64,000 bases of DNA from 39-52-133 sp036523795 (GTDB lineage Bacteria; Pseudomonadota; Gammaproteobacteria; Burkholderiales; Gallionellaceae), in NCBI GenBank assembly GCA_036523795.1, contig DATDDN010000057.1:9568-73567 (forward strand). The letters run 5' to 3'. Below are positions 16,507 through 24,757 of this stretch, one piece after another (position 1 is the stretch's first letter; the number at the start of each line of letters is the position of its first letter). Under the pieces are notes generated by a model. It did not search any database. It was not told the DNA's origin and saw only the letters and a list, made by a program, of their open reading frames with translations. A program made the translations under genes and the position numbers.

Positions 16507-17553
16507 ATGAAATCGTCTATAGCGGGACAGATATTCCTGTCCCTTGTTGTGTCCGCAATATACCTGAGTCCGGCCGCTGCGCAGACGGTCGCGCCGATCA
16601 ACGGTTCCGGCAGCCAGCCGCTGGCGCGCCTGTACGTGCAGTGGGGCGAAAGTTACCAGGCGCGCCGCGGCATTTCGGCAAGCTATCGCATCACCAACGT
16701 GGTGGTCGGCATGCAGGAGCTGGAGGCGAAAAAGGCCGATTACGCCGGCACCGAGATTCCGCAGCGCATGGAGGATCTGAAAAAGAAGAGCCAGTTCCAG
16801 TTCCCTACTGCGCTAGTGGCCTTCACCCCGGTGGTCAATATCCCCGGCATCTACAACAACCAGCTGGTGCTGGATGCGCCCACGCTGACCGGCATCTTCA
16901 TGGGCACCATCCGTAACTGGAACGATCCGCAGATACGCGCGCTCAACCCTGCGCTCAACCTTCCGGCTGCCGAGATCAAGACCGTGCACCGCAATACCGG
17001 CAACACCATCACCTATGCCCTGAGCAGCTACCTGAGCAAGGTCAGTCCGGAATGGCAGGCTAAAGTGGGCACGGGCTCCAAGATCAACTGGCCGCTGGGG
17101 TATGAGCTGGATACCAACGAGAACCTGATCGCCTATGTGCGCGACACGCCCAACTCCATCGGCTTTACCATGCTCTCGCTGGTGATCCAGAACCGCCTGA
17201 ATGTGGTGCGTTTCAAGAACGGTGTCGGCAAGGTGGTGAGCGCCTCGCCGGAAACGATAGCCGCGGCGGCCAGCAATGCGCGCTGGGATGCGGGGGACGG
17301 TTTCTACAACATCCTGATCGACATGCCCGGCGACAATACCTGGCCCTTCGTGATGACCGGCTACATAACCTTCAGCCAGGACAATGCCGACAGGCGCAGG
17401 GAGCTGGTGGATTTCTTCGACAGCTCGCTCAAGACCAGCCACCTGCAGGCAGTGATCGCCGATCTGGTGCCGCTGCCGGACAATGTGACCGGCATAATTC
17501 GCGCCGCGCTCAAGGCACAGTTGAACAATCCGGGCACTTCTGCGGTAAAGTAA
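16507..17553 (+). CDS. PstS-like phosphate-binding protein family
   Basis: A 348-residue protein with a signal peptide (about residues 1-26). The PstS/PBP-like fold is recognisable from Ile-Asn-Gly-Ser-Gly-Ser-Gln-Pro-Leu near residue 32, the Thr-Gly-Ile-Phe-x-Gly-x-Ile-x-x-Trp-Asn-Asp-Pro block near residue 130, His-Arg-x-x-Gly-Asn-Thr near 160, and a Ser-Pro-Glu-Trp-Gln-Ala-Lys-Val segment. These match periplasmic phosphate-binding proteins. The glycine-rich and Thr/Ser ligand loops are altered compared with classical PstS, so phosphate is not assured as ligand. No pstC, pstA, pstB or phoU genes are adjacent, so it is an orphan component here. A GGAGG box precedes the ATG. Confidence 0.8.
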   Translation: MKSSIAGQIFLSLVVSAIYLSPAAAQTVAPINGSGSQPLARLYVQWGESYQARRGISASYRITNVVVGMQELEAKKADYAGTEIPQRMEDLKKKSQFQFPTALVAFTPVVNIPGIYNNQLVLDAPTLTGIFMGTIRNWNDPQIRALNPALNLPAAEIKTVHRNTGNTITYALSSYLSKVSPEWQAKVGTGSKINWPLGYELDTNENLIAYVRDTPNSIGFTMLSLVIQNRLNVVRFKNGVGKVVSASPETIAAAASNARWDAGDGFYNILIDMPGDNTWPFVMTGYITFSQDNADRRRELVDFFDSSLKTSHLQAVIADLVPLPDNVTGIIRAALKAQLNNPGTSAVK

Positions 17554-17637
17554 CAACCTGAAGTACCTGTTGCTTAACCACGGGCGGAATACGGTTAAAT
17601 GGCCGTGTCGCCACAAACCACTCGGGAGATCATTGAC

Positions 17638-18867
17638 ATGAACAAGACTCTGCTTGCATCCCTGCTGTGCCTGGCCTTGGCGCCTGCCTATGCGGCTGAC
17701 ACCATCAAGATCGCCATCACCGGCCCGTTCAGCGGCGGCTCCGCACCCATGGGCGTCTCCATGCGCGATGGCGCCAAGCTGGCAATCGCCGAAATCAATG
17801 CCGCCGGCGGCGTCAGCGTGGGCAAGAAGAAGATGAAGATCGAAGTGGTGGATCGCGACGACGAAGGCAAGAATGACCGCGGTGCCCTGATCGCCCAGGA
17901 ACTGGCCTCGATGAGCGACCTTTCCGGCGTGATCGGCTCGGTCAACACCGGTGTGGTGCTGGCCGGCGACAAGCACCTGCAGGAAAAGGGTATCACCAAG
18001 ATCATCACCCCGGCGGCCGGTTCCGCCTCGATGACGCAATGGATCAACAAGGCCGACAAGCCCGGCGTCAAGGATCTGTCGATCTTCCGCTTTGCCGCGG
18101 ATGACGGCATCCAGGCGGCGATGGTGGTGGAAGAGGCGATCAAGCGCAAGTTTACCAAGGTGGCGCTGCTGCATGACTCCACCAACTACGGCGTATCCGG
18201 CCGCGATGACCTGATCGACCAGATCAAGAAGCAGGGCAGCAAGCTGGAAGTGGTGGCTACCGAAAAATTCAACATCGGCGACAAGGACATGACCGCGCAG
18301 ATCCTGCGTGCCAAATCTGCCGGCGCACAGGCCGTGCTTATCTGGGGCATCGGGCCTGAACTGGCTGCGGTGGCCAACAGCATGGCCAAGAACGACCTGA
18401 AGGTGCCGCTGATCGGTGGCTGGACCCTGTCCATGTCCAACTTCATCGATAATGCCGGCGCCAATGGCAACGGCACCCTGATGCCGCAGACCTTCATCGA
18501 GGAACCGATCACCCCGCGCGTGAAGAACTTCATCGAGTCCTACCACAAGGCCTATAACGTGACCCGCATCCCTTCGCCGGTTTCAGCCGCGCAGGGTTAC
18601 GACGCCGTGCTGGTGTTTGCTGCTGCAGTCGCCCAGGCGCAGAGCACCGACACCCACAAGATCAAGGAAGCGCTGGAAGACCTGAAGACGCCGGTGAAAG
18701 GCGTGATCGCCACCTGGAAGCAACCATTCAGCAAGTGGGATCCGGCCAACGGCCAGACTCACGAAGCCTTCCGCCGCGAGCAGACCGTGATGGGCATGGT
18801 GAAGGATGGCCGCGTGGTGTTCTCCGACGAAGCTGATCGCGCGCGCCTCGCCAAGAGCATGAAGTAA
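17638..18867 (+). CDS. livK: Branched-chain amino acid ABC transporter substrate-binding protein
   Basis: A 409-residue type I periplasmic binding protein of the Leu/Ile/Val family. The signal peptide is residues 1-20 (Ala-Tyr-Ala-Ala cleavage), followed by Ile-Lys-Ile-Ala-Ile-Thr-Gly-Pro-Phe-Ser-Gly typical of LivK. The ATG at 17638 follows CGGGAG and gives a proper signal peptide, unlike the in-frame ATG at 17599. It delivers substrate to the permeases encoded next (livH, livMG, livF). The exact ligand could be another amino acid or small amide. A GC-rich hairpin separates it from livH. Confidence 0.9.
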   Translation: MNKTLLASLLCLALAPAYAADTIKIAITGPFSGGSAPMGVSMRDGAKLAIAEINAAGGVSVGKKKMKIEVVDRDDEGKNDRGALIAQELASMSDLSGVIGSVNTGVVLAGDKHLQEKGITKIITPAAGSASMTQWINKADKPGVKDLSIFRFAADDGIQAAMVVEEAIKRKFTKVALLHDSTNYGVSGRDDLIDQIKKQGSKLEVVATEKFNIGDKDMTAQILRAKSAGAQAVLIWGIGPELAAVANSMAKNDLKVPLIGGWTLSMSNFIDNAGANGNGTLMPQTFIEEPITPRVKNFIESYHKAYNVTRIPSPVSAAQGYDAVLVFAAAVAQAQSTDTHKIKEALEDLKTPVKGVIATWKQPFSKWDPANGQTHEAFRREQTVMGMVKDGRVVFSDEADRARLAKSMK

Positions 18868-18877
18868 TCGGCATGCG

Positions 18878-18894
18878 GGAGGGCAAGGCCCTCC
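18878..18894 (+). promoter_or_regulatory. GC-rich hairpin between livK and livH
   Basis: A perfect 7-bp stem, GGAGGGC with GCCCTCC, closes a 3-base loop 10 bp after the livK stop. There is no T-run, so it is not a classical terminator. In binding-protein transporter operons such hairpins often protect the upstream mRNA and lower permease expression; that role is inferred here. Confidence 0.45.
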
Positions 18895-18931
18895 TGCTGC
18901 ATCCCCGCAACATTTCCACGACCTATCTTCC

Positions 18932-19804
18932 ATGACCGTCATTATTCAACTGATTGTCAGCGGCGCCCTGATGGGCCTGGTTTACGCGCTGATTGCCTAC
19001 GGTTTTCAGCTTACCTATTCCACCAGCAAGAGCATCAACTTCGGCCAGGGCGAACTGGTCATGTTGTCCGCTTTTGCCAGCCTGACCCTGATCGACAGGG
19101 GCCTGCCGTACGCGCTGGTGGTGGTCGGCGGCCTGCTGTTCGGCGTGCTGCTCGGGCTGTTTGTCGAGCGCGCCGCGGTGCGCCTCGCACTGGAGCAGAA
19201 GAGCGAAGGCTGGATCCTGCTCACCGTGATCTCCGGCCTGCTCGGCTTTTCCGCGGCAGAAAACATCTGGGGGCGCGATGACCGCCCCTTCCCCACACCG
19301 ATCTCCTCCGAGCCCATGCACTTCTTCGGCATCGGCATCACCCCGCTGGAAATATCCGTGGCCATCGGTGTGCTGGCCGTGATGGGCCTGGTCGAGCTGT
19401 TCAAGCGCAAGACCCTGCTGGGCAAGGCGTTCGAGGCGGTCTCGGCCGACCGCGATGCGGCCGGCCTGATGGGCGTGTCGGCCACGCGCATCATCATGCT
19501 GTCGTACGGCCTGTCCGGCCTGGTGGCGGCGATGGCGGGCATACTGGTGTCGCCTATCACCACCGTCGGCCCCACCATGGCCTCGGCGCTGATCCTCAAG
19601 GCGTTCTCGGTGGCGGTGGTGGCAGGTCTTGATTCAGGTTTCGGCGTGGTGGTGGTGGGCCTGTTTCTCGGCGCACTGGAAAGCCTGGCCAGCTTCTACA
19701 TCGGCAGCGGCTGGCGCGAGGCGCCGGGGCTGATCCTGCTGATCGCAGCACTGGCGCTGCGCCCCAATGGCGTATTCGGCAAAGCGACCATCCGCAAAGT
19801 ATAA
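18932..19804 (+). CDS. livH: Branched-chain amino acid ABC transporter permease LivH
   Basis: A 290-residue polytopic membrane protein of the LivH family. It starts with Ile-Gln-Leu-Ile-Val-Ser-Gly-Ala-Leu-Met-Gly-Leu-Val-Tyr-Ala-Leu and has the Ile-Asn-Phe-Gly-Gln-Gly-Glu motif near residue 32. The cytoplasmic coupling loop (Gly-Lys-Ala-Phe-Glu-Ala-Val-Ser-x-Asp) lies around residues 165-180. It pairs with the LivM part of the next gene to form the channel. It is 11 bp upstream of that gene. Confidence 0.93.
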   Translation: MTVIIQLIVSGALMGLVYALIAYGFQLTYSTSKSINFGQGELVMLSAFASLTLIDRGLPYALVVVGGLLFGVLLGLFVERAAVRLALEQKSEGWILLTVISGLLGFSAAENIWGRDDRPFPTPISSEPMHFFGIGITPLEISVAIGVLAVMGLVELFKRKTLLGKAFEAVSADRDAAGLMGVSATRIIMLSYGLSGLVAAMAGILVSPITTVGPTMASALILKAFSVAVVAGLDSGFGVVVVGLFLGALESLASFYIGSGWREAPGLILLIAALALRPNGVFGKATIRKV

Positions 19805-19821
19805 CCAGGGCTGATTTGATT

Positions 19822-21759
19822 ATGTGGAAACGTCTGTTACTCATTCGTGGCGCCGAGCTGGTGATGTTCGCCGTGCTGACCACCATTCCGCTGCTGGTGA
19901 GCAGCTCCTATTGGATCGGCATGCTCACCCTGCTGGCCATCTACGGCATCCTGCTGATCGGGCTGGATGTCAGCGTGGGCTACCTGGGTCAGGTCAACCT
20001 GGGCCAGGCCGCGTTCCTCGGCCTTGGTGCCTATGCTGCGGGCCTGTGCGTGTCGCTGCTGGGCTGGGGGTTGCCGGCGGCTCTGGTGGCGAGTGCGCTG
20101 ATCGGCCTGGTGATCGGGGCGCTGCTGGCCCTGCCTGCGCTGCGCCTGGAAGGGCCGCAGTTTGCCCTGGCCACACTCAGTTTCGGTGCGCTCACCGTTA
20201 CCGTGCTGAACGAGTGGGAGGGCCTCACCGGCGGCGCGCAAGGTTTGTCGGTGGACCGTCCGCTGCTGTTCGGCCTCAAGCTGGATGCGCCGGCCTTCTA
20301 TTGGCTGTGCGTGCTGTTGCTGGCGCTGGTCTGGGTGCTGATGCGCAACCTGCTGTCGTCGCACTGGGGGCGCGCGTTCGAGGCCTTGCGCGACAGTCCC
20401 ATCGCCACCGACGCGATGGGGGTGGGCACCTACCGTCACAAGGTGGCTGGCTTCGCCATCGGCTCGGCGCTGGGCAGCTTTGCGGGCGGCCTGTATGCCT
20501 TCAACTTCCAGTACCTGCAGCCGCTGGTGTTCGTGTATGAACTGATGGTCATCCTGCTGCTGGGCGTGGTGCTGGGCGGGCGCAAGAGCCTGTGGGGCGC
20601 GCTGGTCGGCGCTGCGCTGATCGTGCTGCTGCCCAACCTGCTGTCCAACCGCACGTTGTTCCAGGCGTTCTCCGCGCTCGGCCTGCTGCTCGCCGTGGTG
20701 GCGGGTACGCGCGGTCTGCTGCGCAAAACCACCAAGCCGTTCCAGGCCTTCGCGCCCATCGTGGCGATGGGTGCGCTCACCGTGGGCAGCCTGCTGGTGG
20801 CCGATACCGAAACATGGCGCAAGGCGATCTTCGCGCTGATGCTGTTCTCCGTGGTGGTTGGCCTGCCGGAAGGCCTGATGGGCTACGTGACGCAACTCCT
20901 GTCGCGCCTGTTCAAGGTGCCGCCCGCGCCGCTGCCCGAGGCGGCGGCGCTCGACAGCGTGCTGGCACCGTGTGCCCAAGGCAGCGGCGTCCTGCTTGAG
21001 CTGCGCAATCTCAAGCGCTATTTCGGCGGCGTGAAGGCGGTGGACGACATCACGCTCGACGTGCAAAGCGGCCACATACACGGCCTGATCGGTCCCAACG
21101 GTTCGGGCAAGAGCACGGCGGTGAATGTGATCTCCGGCCTGTACGCGCCCAGCGGCGGCACCATGCTGCTGCGCGGCAATGCCCTGCCCGCAGGCAACCT
21201 GTACAAGGTGGCGCGTGTGGGCATAGCGCGCACCTTCCAGAACCTGCAACTGTTCGGTGAGCTGTCCGCACTGGACAACGTGATGGTGGCGCTCAAGGGC
21301 GTTTACCACACGCCGCTGCCGCTGCTGCTGCTGGGCCTTGCGCGGCGCGAGGAAAAACATGCGCAGTCGCAGGCGCTGGCCCTGCTGCACCTGGTCGGGC
21401 TGGAGCACCACGCACGCAACCGCGCCAGGGATCTCACTTACGGCGCGCAACGCTTCCTGGAGATCGCCCGTGCGCTGGCGTGCAAGCCGCAGCTGCTGAT
21501 CCTGGACGAGCCGGCCGCCGGCCTGGCCCACCCCGACGTGGCGCAGCTGGTCGAGATCATCAAGCGCATCCACCAGCGTGGCATCACTATCATATTAATT
21601 GAGCACCACATGGACGTGGTGAGCGAACTGTGCGACGTCGTGACCGTGCTCGACGGCGGCAAGATCATTGCCCAGGGCAGCGCGGACGAGGTGAAGCGCA
21701 ACCCGCTGGTGGTGCAGGCCTATCTGGGCGCGGAAGCCCCTGACGCAGCGCATGCGTAA
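19822..21759 (+). CDS. Fused branched-chain amino acid ABC permease and ATPase (LivM-LivG)
   Basis: A 645-residue fusion. Residues ~1-365 are a LivM permease, with the Gly-Tyr-Leu-Gly-Gln-Val-Asn-Leu-Gly-Gln motif near residue 52, and include extra helices. Residues ~393-645 are a LivG ATPase with Walker A Gly-Pro-Asn-Gly-Ser-Gly-Lys-Ser-Thr at 424-432, a signature Leu-Thr-Tyr-Gly-Ala-Gln, Walker B ending Leu-Asp-Glu-Pro, and a switch His in Ile-Glu-His-His. The ATG at 19822 is preferred over a TTG two codons earlier. The fusion replaces separate livM and livG genes. All motifs look functional. Confidence 0.92.
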   Translation: MWKRLLLIRGAELVMFAVLTTIPLLVSSSYWIGMLTLLAIYGILLIGLDVSVGYLGQVNLGQAAFLGLGAYAAGLCVSLLGWGLPAALVASALIGLVIGALLALPALRLEGPQFALATLSFGALTVTVLNEWEGLTGGAQGLSVDRPLLFGLKLDAPAFYWLCVLLLALVWVLMRNLLSSHWGRAFEALRDSPIATDAMGVGTYRHKVAGFAIGSALGSFAGGLYAFNFQYLQPLVFVYELMVILLLGVVLGGRKSLWGALVGAALIVLLPNLLSNRTLFQAFSALGLLLAVVAGTRGLLRKTTKPFQAFAPIVAMGALTVGSLLVADTETWRKAIFALMLFSVVVGLPEGLMGYVTQLLSRLFKVPPAPLPEAAALDSVLAPCAQGSGVLLELRNLKRYFGGVKAVDDITLDVQSGHIHGLIGPNGSGKSTAVNVISGLYAPSGGTMLLRGNALPAGNLYKVARVGIARTFQNLQLFGELSALDNVMVALKGVYHTPLPLLLLGLARREEKHAQSQALALLHLVGLEHHARNRARDLTYGAQRFLEIARALACKPQLLILDEPAAGLAHPDVAQLVEIIKRIHQRGITIILIEHHMDVVSELCDVVTVLDGGKIIAQGSADEVKRNPLVVQAYLGAEAPDAAHA

Positions 21760-21772
21760 GGCAAGGCGGTTG

Positions 21773-21880
21773 TCCGCAGATTACGCAGATTGGCGCAGAT
21801 TCGAGACATGAACGTGATCTGGTTGAGTGCTTGCCGGTCTCAATCTTGCGTAATCCGTGTCATCTGCGGTTGGATTTTTC
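21773..21880. repeat. Dispersed GCAGATTACGCAGATT-type repeat pair
   Basis: Bases 21773-21803 carry tandem CGCAGATT units. Bases 21841-21876 carry the related unit in reverse orientation (GCGTAATCCGTG...CATCTGCGG), forming an imperfect inverted pair between livMG and livF. A third fragment is at about 24693-24721. This looks like a common intergenic repeat family. It separates livF from the rest of the liv operon by about 150 bp. Confidence 0.55.
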
Positions 21881-21908
21881 GGTTTGTAAGGACACAAGAG
21901 GGGCGAAC

Positions 21909-22625
21909 ATGCTGGTAGTCGACAATCTGTATGCGGGATACGGCGCGAGCGAAGTGCTCAGCGGCGTAACGCTGCGCGTCAAACAGGGTACGGTGGTGGC
22001 GCTGATAGGCGCCAATGGTGCGGGCAAGACCACCACCATGCGCGCCATCTCCGGCATGCTGCAGCCCACCCGCGGGCAGGTGCTGCTGGATGGGCAGCCG
22101 GTACAGAAGCTGGATTCCTCGCGCATCGCCCGCCTGGGCCTGGCGCATTCGCCGGAAGGGCGCAAGGTGTTCGGCCCGCTGTCGGTGGAAGACAATCTGC
22201 TGCTCGGCGCCTACAGCCGCCTGCCCGCGCTGTTCGGCTTCCGCAGCCAGGCGGCGACGGATCTGGCACGCATCTACGAGCTGTTTCCGCGCCTGCGCGA
22301 ACGTTCGCAGCAGGCAGCCGGCACGCTCTCCGGCGGCGAGCAGCAGATGCTCGCCATCGGCCGCGCGCTGATGGCCAATCCCAAGGTCATGCTGCTGGAC
22401 GAGCCCTCCATGGGACTGGCGCCGGTGATCGTGCAGGAAGTGTTCCGCATCATCAAGCGCCTCAAGGAGGCCGGCATCACGCTGCTGCTGGTCGAGCAGT
22501 TCGCTCGCAGTGCGCTGGAGGTGGCGGATTACGTGTACGTCATGGAACACGGCACAGTGGTCGTGGAAGGCGAACCCGCTGCCATCCGCCAGAACCAGCG
22601 CGTGCTGGAGGCCTATCTGGGTTGA
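21909..22625 (+). CDS. livF: Branched-chain amino acid ABC transporter ATPase LivF
   Basis: A 238-residue ABC ATPase. Walker A Gly-Ala-Asn-Gly-Ala-Gly-Lys-Thr-Thr is near residue 36, the signature Leu-Ser-Gly-Gly-Glu-Gln is near 140, Walker B with Leu-Leu-Asp-Glu-Pro-Ser-Met-Gly-Leu is near 160, and the His-switch position carries Val-Glu-Gln. Together with the LivG half of the fused upstream protein it forms the nucleotide-binding pair. The ATG at 21909 gives the family N-terminus (Met-Leu-x-Val-x-Asn-Leu). An in-frame ATG at 21831 would add residues encoded by the intergenic repeat. Confidence 0.93.
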   Translation: MLVVDNLYAGYGASEVLSGVTLRVKQGTVVALIGANGAGKTTTMRAISGMLQPTRGQVLLDGQPVQKLDSSRIARLGLAHSPEGRKVFGPLSVEDNLLLGAYSRLPALFGFRSQAATDLARIYELFPRLRERSQQAAGTLSGGEQQMLAIGRALMANPKVMLLDEPSMGLAPVIVQEVFRIIKRLKEAGITLLLVEQFARSALEVADYVYVMEHGTVVVEGEPAAIRQNQRVLEAYLG

Positions 22626-22684
22626 GCAGGGGGGCGGCTCGCCCTGTGCTATTCTTGCGCCCCGTTGAATTCGGTGTGAAGCAG

Positions 22685-24586
22685 ATGAAGTATTTCTTGT
22701 GTGCCTTGTTGCTGTTGCCTGCGCTGGTGCTGGCCGATCAGGACGAGGACTTTCTTGCCGCGCGCGATGCGTTCCAGGCGGGCGACAGCGACCGCGTGGA
22801 GCAGCTGGCCGCGCGCCTGAAATCCGGCCTGTTCGAGCCATACGTCACCTATTACCAGCTGCGCCTGCATCTGGATATGAGCGATCCGGCGCCGATCAAG
22901 GAATTCCTGTCCCGCCCGGACGACACACCGGTGATCGACCTGCTGCGCAGCGACTGGCTCAAGCTGCAGGCGCGCAAGCAGAACTGGAGCGAGTTCGCCG
23001 CCGAATACCCGCGCCTGATGGAGTCGGATGACGAGATGATCTGTTATGCGATGCAGTCGCGTCGTGCCGACAACGAAGACCAGGTGCTGCATGACGCGCG
23101 CGACCTGTGGTTCAGCGGCAAGGGGCAGCCGGAAAGCTGCACCACCCTGTTCGACGCCGCGCTCACCGCCGGCGTGATCTCCGAGCAGGACGTGTGGCAG
23201 CGCCTGCACCTGGCGCTGGAAAGCAACAACATAGACCTGGCCAAACAATTGTCAGCGCGACTGCCGGCCGAACGCAGGCTGCCGAGCAGCGCACTGGAGC
23301 AGGCCTCCCGCCAGCCCGAGCATTACCTGAAGAAACTCAAGCTGAACAAGGCCACCGAGGGCCAGCGCCTGGTGGCGCTGTTTGCGCTGATGCGCCTGGC
23401 CAAGCAGATGCCGCAGCTGGCTTATCGTCAATGGGCGGGGCTGGGCGATGCATTCGAGCAGGGCGAGCGGCAGTATTTCTTCGGCTGGCTCGGCTATGAG
23501 GCGGCGCGTACGCTGGACCCGCGTGCATTGACCTGGTTCGAGGCCGCGGGCGACATTCAGCTCAACGATACGCAGCTGGCCTGGCGCACCCGCGCCGCCC
23601 TGCGCGCGCAGAACTGGCATGAAGTGTGGACCAGCATCGTCGCCATGTCGCCGCGCCAGCAGAAGGAAGGCGCCTGGCGTTACTGGAAGGCGCGCGCCTG
23701 GAAGGTGCTGGGGCGCGAGGCAGATGCCGACGCGCTGTTCACCGAGCTGAGTCGCGAATACAATTTCTACGGCCAGCTGGCCGCCGAAGAGCTTGGCGCC
23801 TCGCCCGCTTCCGGCATGTTCACCGTGAGCTATCAGCCCAGCAACGCAGAGGTCGAGGCCATGATGGCGCAGCCCGCCATCCAGCGCACCGTGGCGCTGT
23901 ACCAGATGGGCCTTCGCCCCGAAGCGGCGAAAGAATGGTCGCTGGTGGTGCGCAAGCTGAACGACAAGCAGCTGCTGGTGGCTTCCGAAATTGCGCGGCG
24001 CAACGAGATGTATGACCGCTCCATCCATGCCGCAGACCGCACCCTGCAACTGCATGACTTTACCCTGCGTTACCCCGCCCCCTATCGCGACGCGCTGCGC
24101 GGCAACATCCGCGACAACCAGCTGGAAGAAGCCTGGGTATATGGCCTGATGCGCCAGGAAAGCCGCTTCGTCACGCAAGCCAAATCCAACGTAGGCGCTT
24201 CCGGTCTGATGCAGATCATGCCCGCCACCGCGCATTGGGTGGCTAGGCAACTGGGCATGCGCGACTACCGCAGCAAGCTGATCAGCCAGCTTGACGTCAA
24301 TCTCAAGCTGGGCACCTATTACATGAAGAACGTGCTGGCCACGCTGGACAACAACCCGGTGCTGGCCTCGGCGGCCTATAACGCCGGCCCCGCGCGGGCC
24401 AGACAGTGGCAGGCCGACAAGCCGCTGGAAGGCGCCATCTACGTGGAATCCATCCCCTTCGACGAGACGCGCGACTACGTCAAGAAAGTGATGAGCAACA
24501 CCGTGTATTACGCCAAGCTGTTCGGCGAATCCTCGCTGTCGCTCAAGCAGCGCCTCGGCACCATCGACGCGCGCAAGGATCGCTAG
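22685..24586 (+). CDS. slt: Soluble lytic murein transglycosylase
   Basis: A 633-residue periplasmic Slt70-type enzyme. The signal peptide (about residues 1-18) is followed by a long alpha-helical superhelical U-domain (about 20-440) and a C-terminal lysozyme-like domain (about 480-610). The domain has catalytic Glu in Met-Arg-Gln-Glu-Ser-Arg-Phe, then Ala-Ser-Gly-Leu-Met-Gln-Ile-Met-Pro and Ala-Tyr-Asn-Ala-Gly-Pro. It cleaves glycan strands to 1,6-anhydromuropeptides for turnover and recycling. ATG 22685 is chosen because it begins the signal peptide. Confidence 0.93.
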   Translation: MKYFLCALLLLPALVLADQDEDFLAARDAFQAGDSDRVEQLAARLKSGLFEPYVTYYQLRLHLDMSDPAPIKEFLSRPDDTPVIDLLRSDWLKLQARKQNWSEFAAEYPRLMESDDEMICYAMQSRRADNEDQVLHDARDLWFSGKGQPESCTTLFDAALTAGVISEQDVWQRLHLALESNNIDLAKQLSARLPAERRLPSSALEQASRQPEHYLKKLKLNKATEGQRLVALFALMRLAKQMPQLAYRQWAGLGDAFEQGERQYFFGWLGYEAARTLDPRALTWFEAAGDIQLNDTQLAWRTRAALRAQNWHEVWTSIVAMSPRQQKEGAWRYWKARAWKVLGREADADALFTELSREYNFYGQLAAEELGASPASGMFTVSYQPSNAEVEAMMAQPAIQRTVALYQMGLRPEAAKEWSLVVRKLNDKQLLVASEIARRNEMYDRSIHAADRTLQLHDFTLRYPAPYRDALRGNIRDNQLEEAWVYGLMRQESRFVTQAKSNVGASGLMQIMPATAHWVARQLGMRDYRSKLISQLDVNLKLGTYYMKNVLATLDNNPVLASAAYNAGPARARQWQADKPLEGAIYVESIPFDETRDYVKKVMSNTVYYAKLFGESSLSLKQRLGTIDARKDR

Positions 24587-24610
24587 CGAATCTCTAATCA
24601 AGCCTTATTT

Positions 24611-24680
24611 GTCGTTCCCGCGCAGGCGGGAACCCAGTTAAATTAACCAGCTGGATCCCCGCCTGCGCGGGGATGACGAC
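24611..24680. repeat. Palindromic intergenic repeat with two GC-rich hairpins
   Basis: Two hairpins, TTCCCGC/GCGGGAA and CCCCGC/GCGGGG, sit in an overall inverted repeat running from GTCGTTCCCGC to GCGGGGATGACGAC, separated by a short AT spacer. This layout is typical of small dispersed palindromic elements in proteobacteria. It occupies the slt-cca gap and could also act as a transcription terminator or an mRNA-end stabiliser. Confidence 0.7.
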
Positions 24681-24757
24681 GTTAGCCTTCAGGTAATCTG
24701 TGAAACTGCGTAATCTGCGGAGAAAGCTTTAAACTTCCGATCATGACCACCACACCC

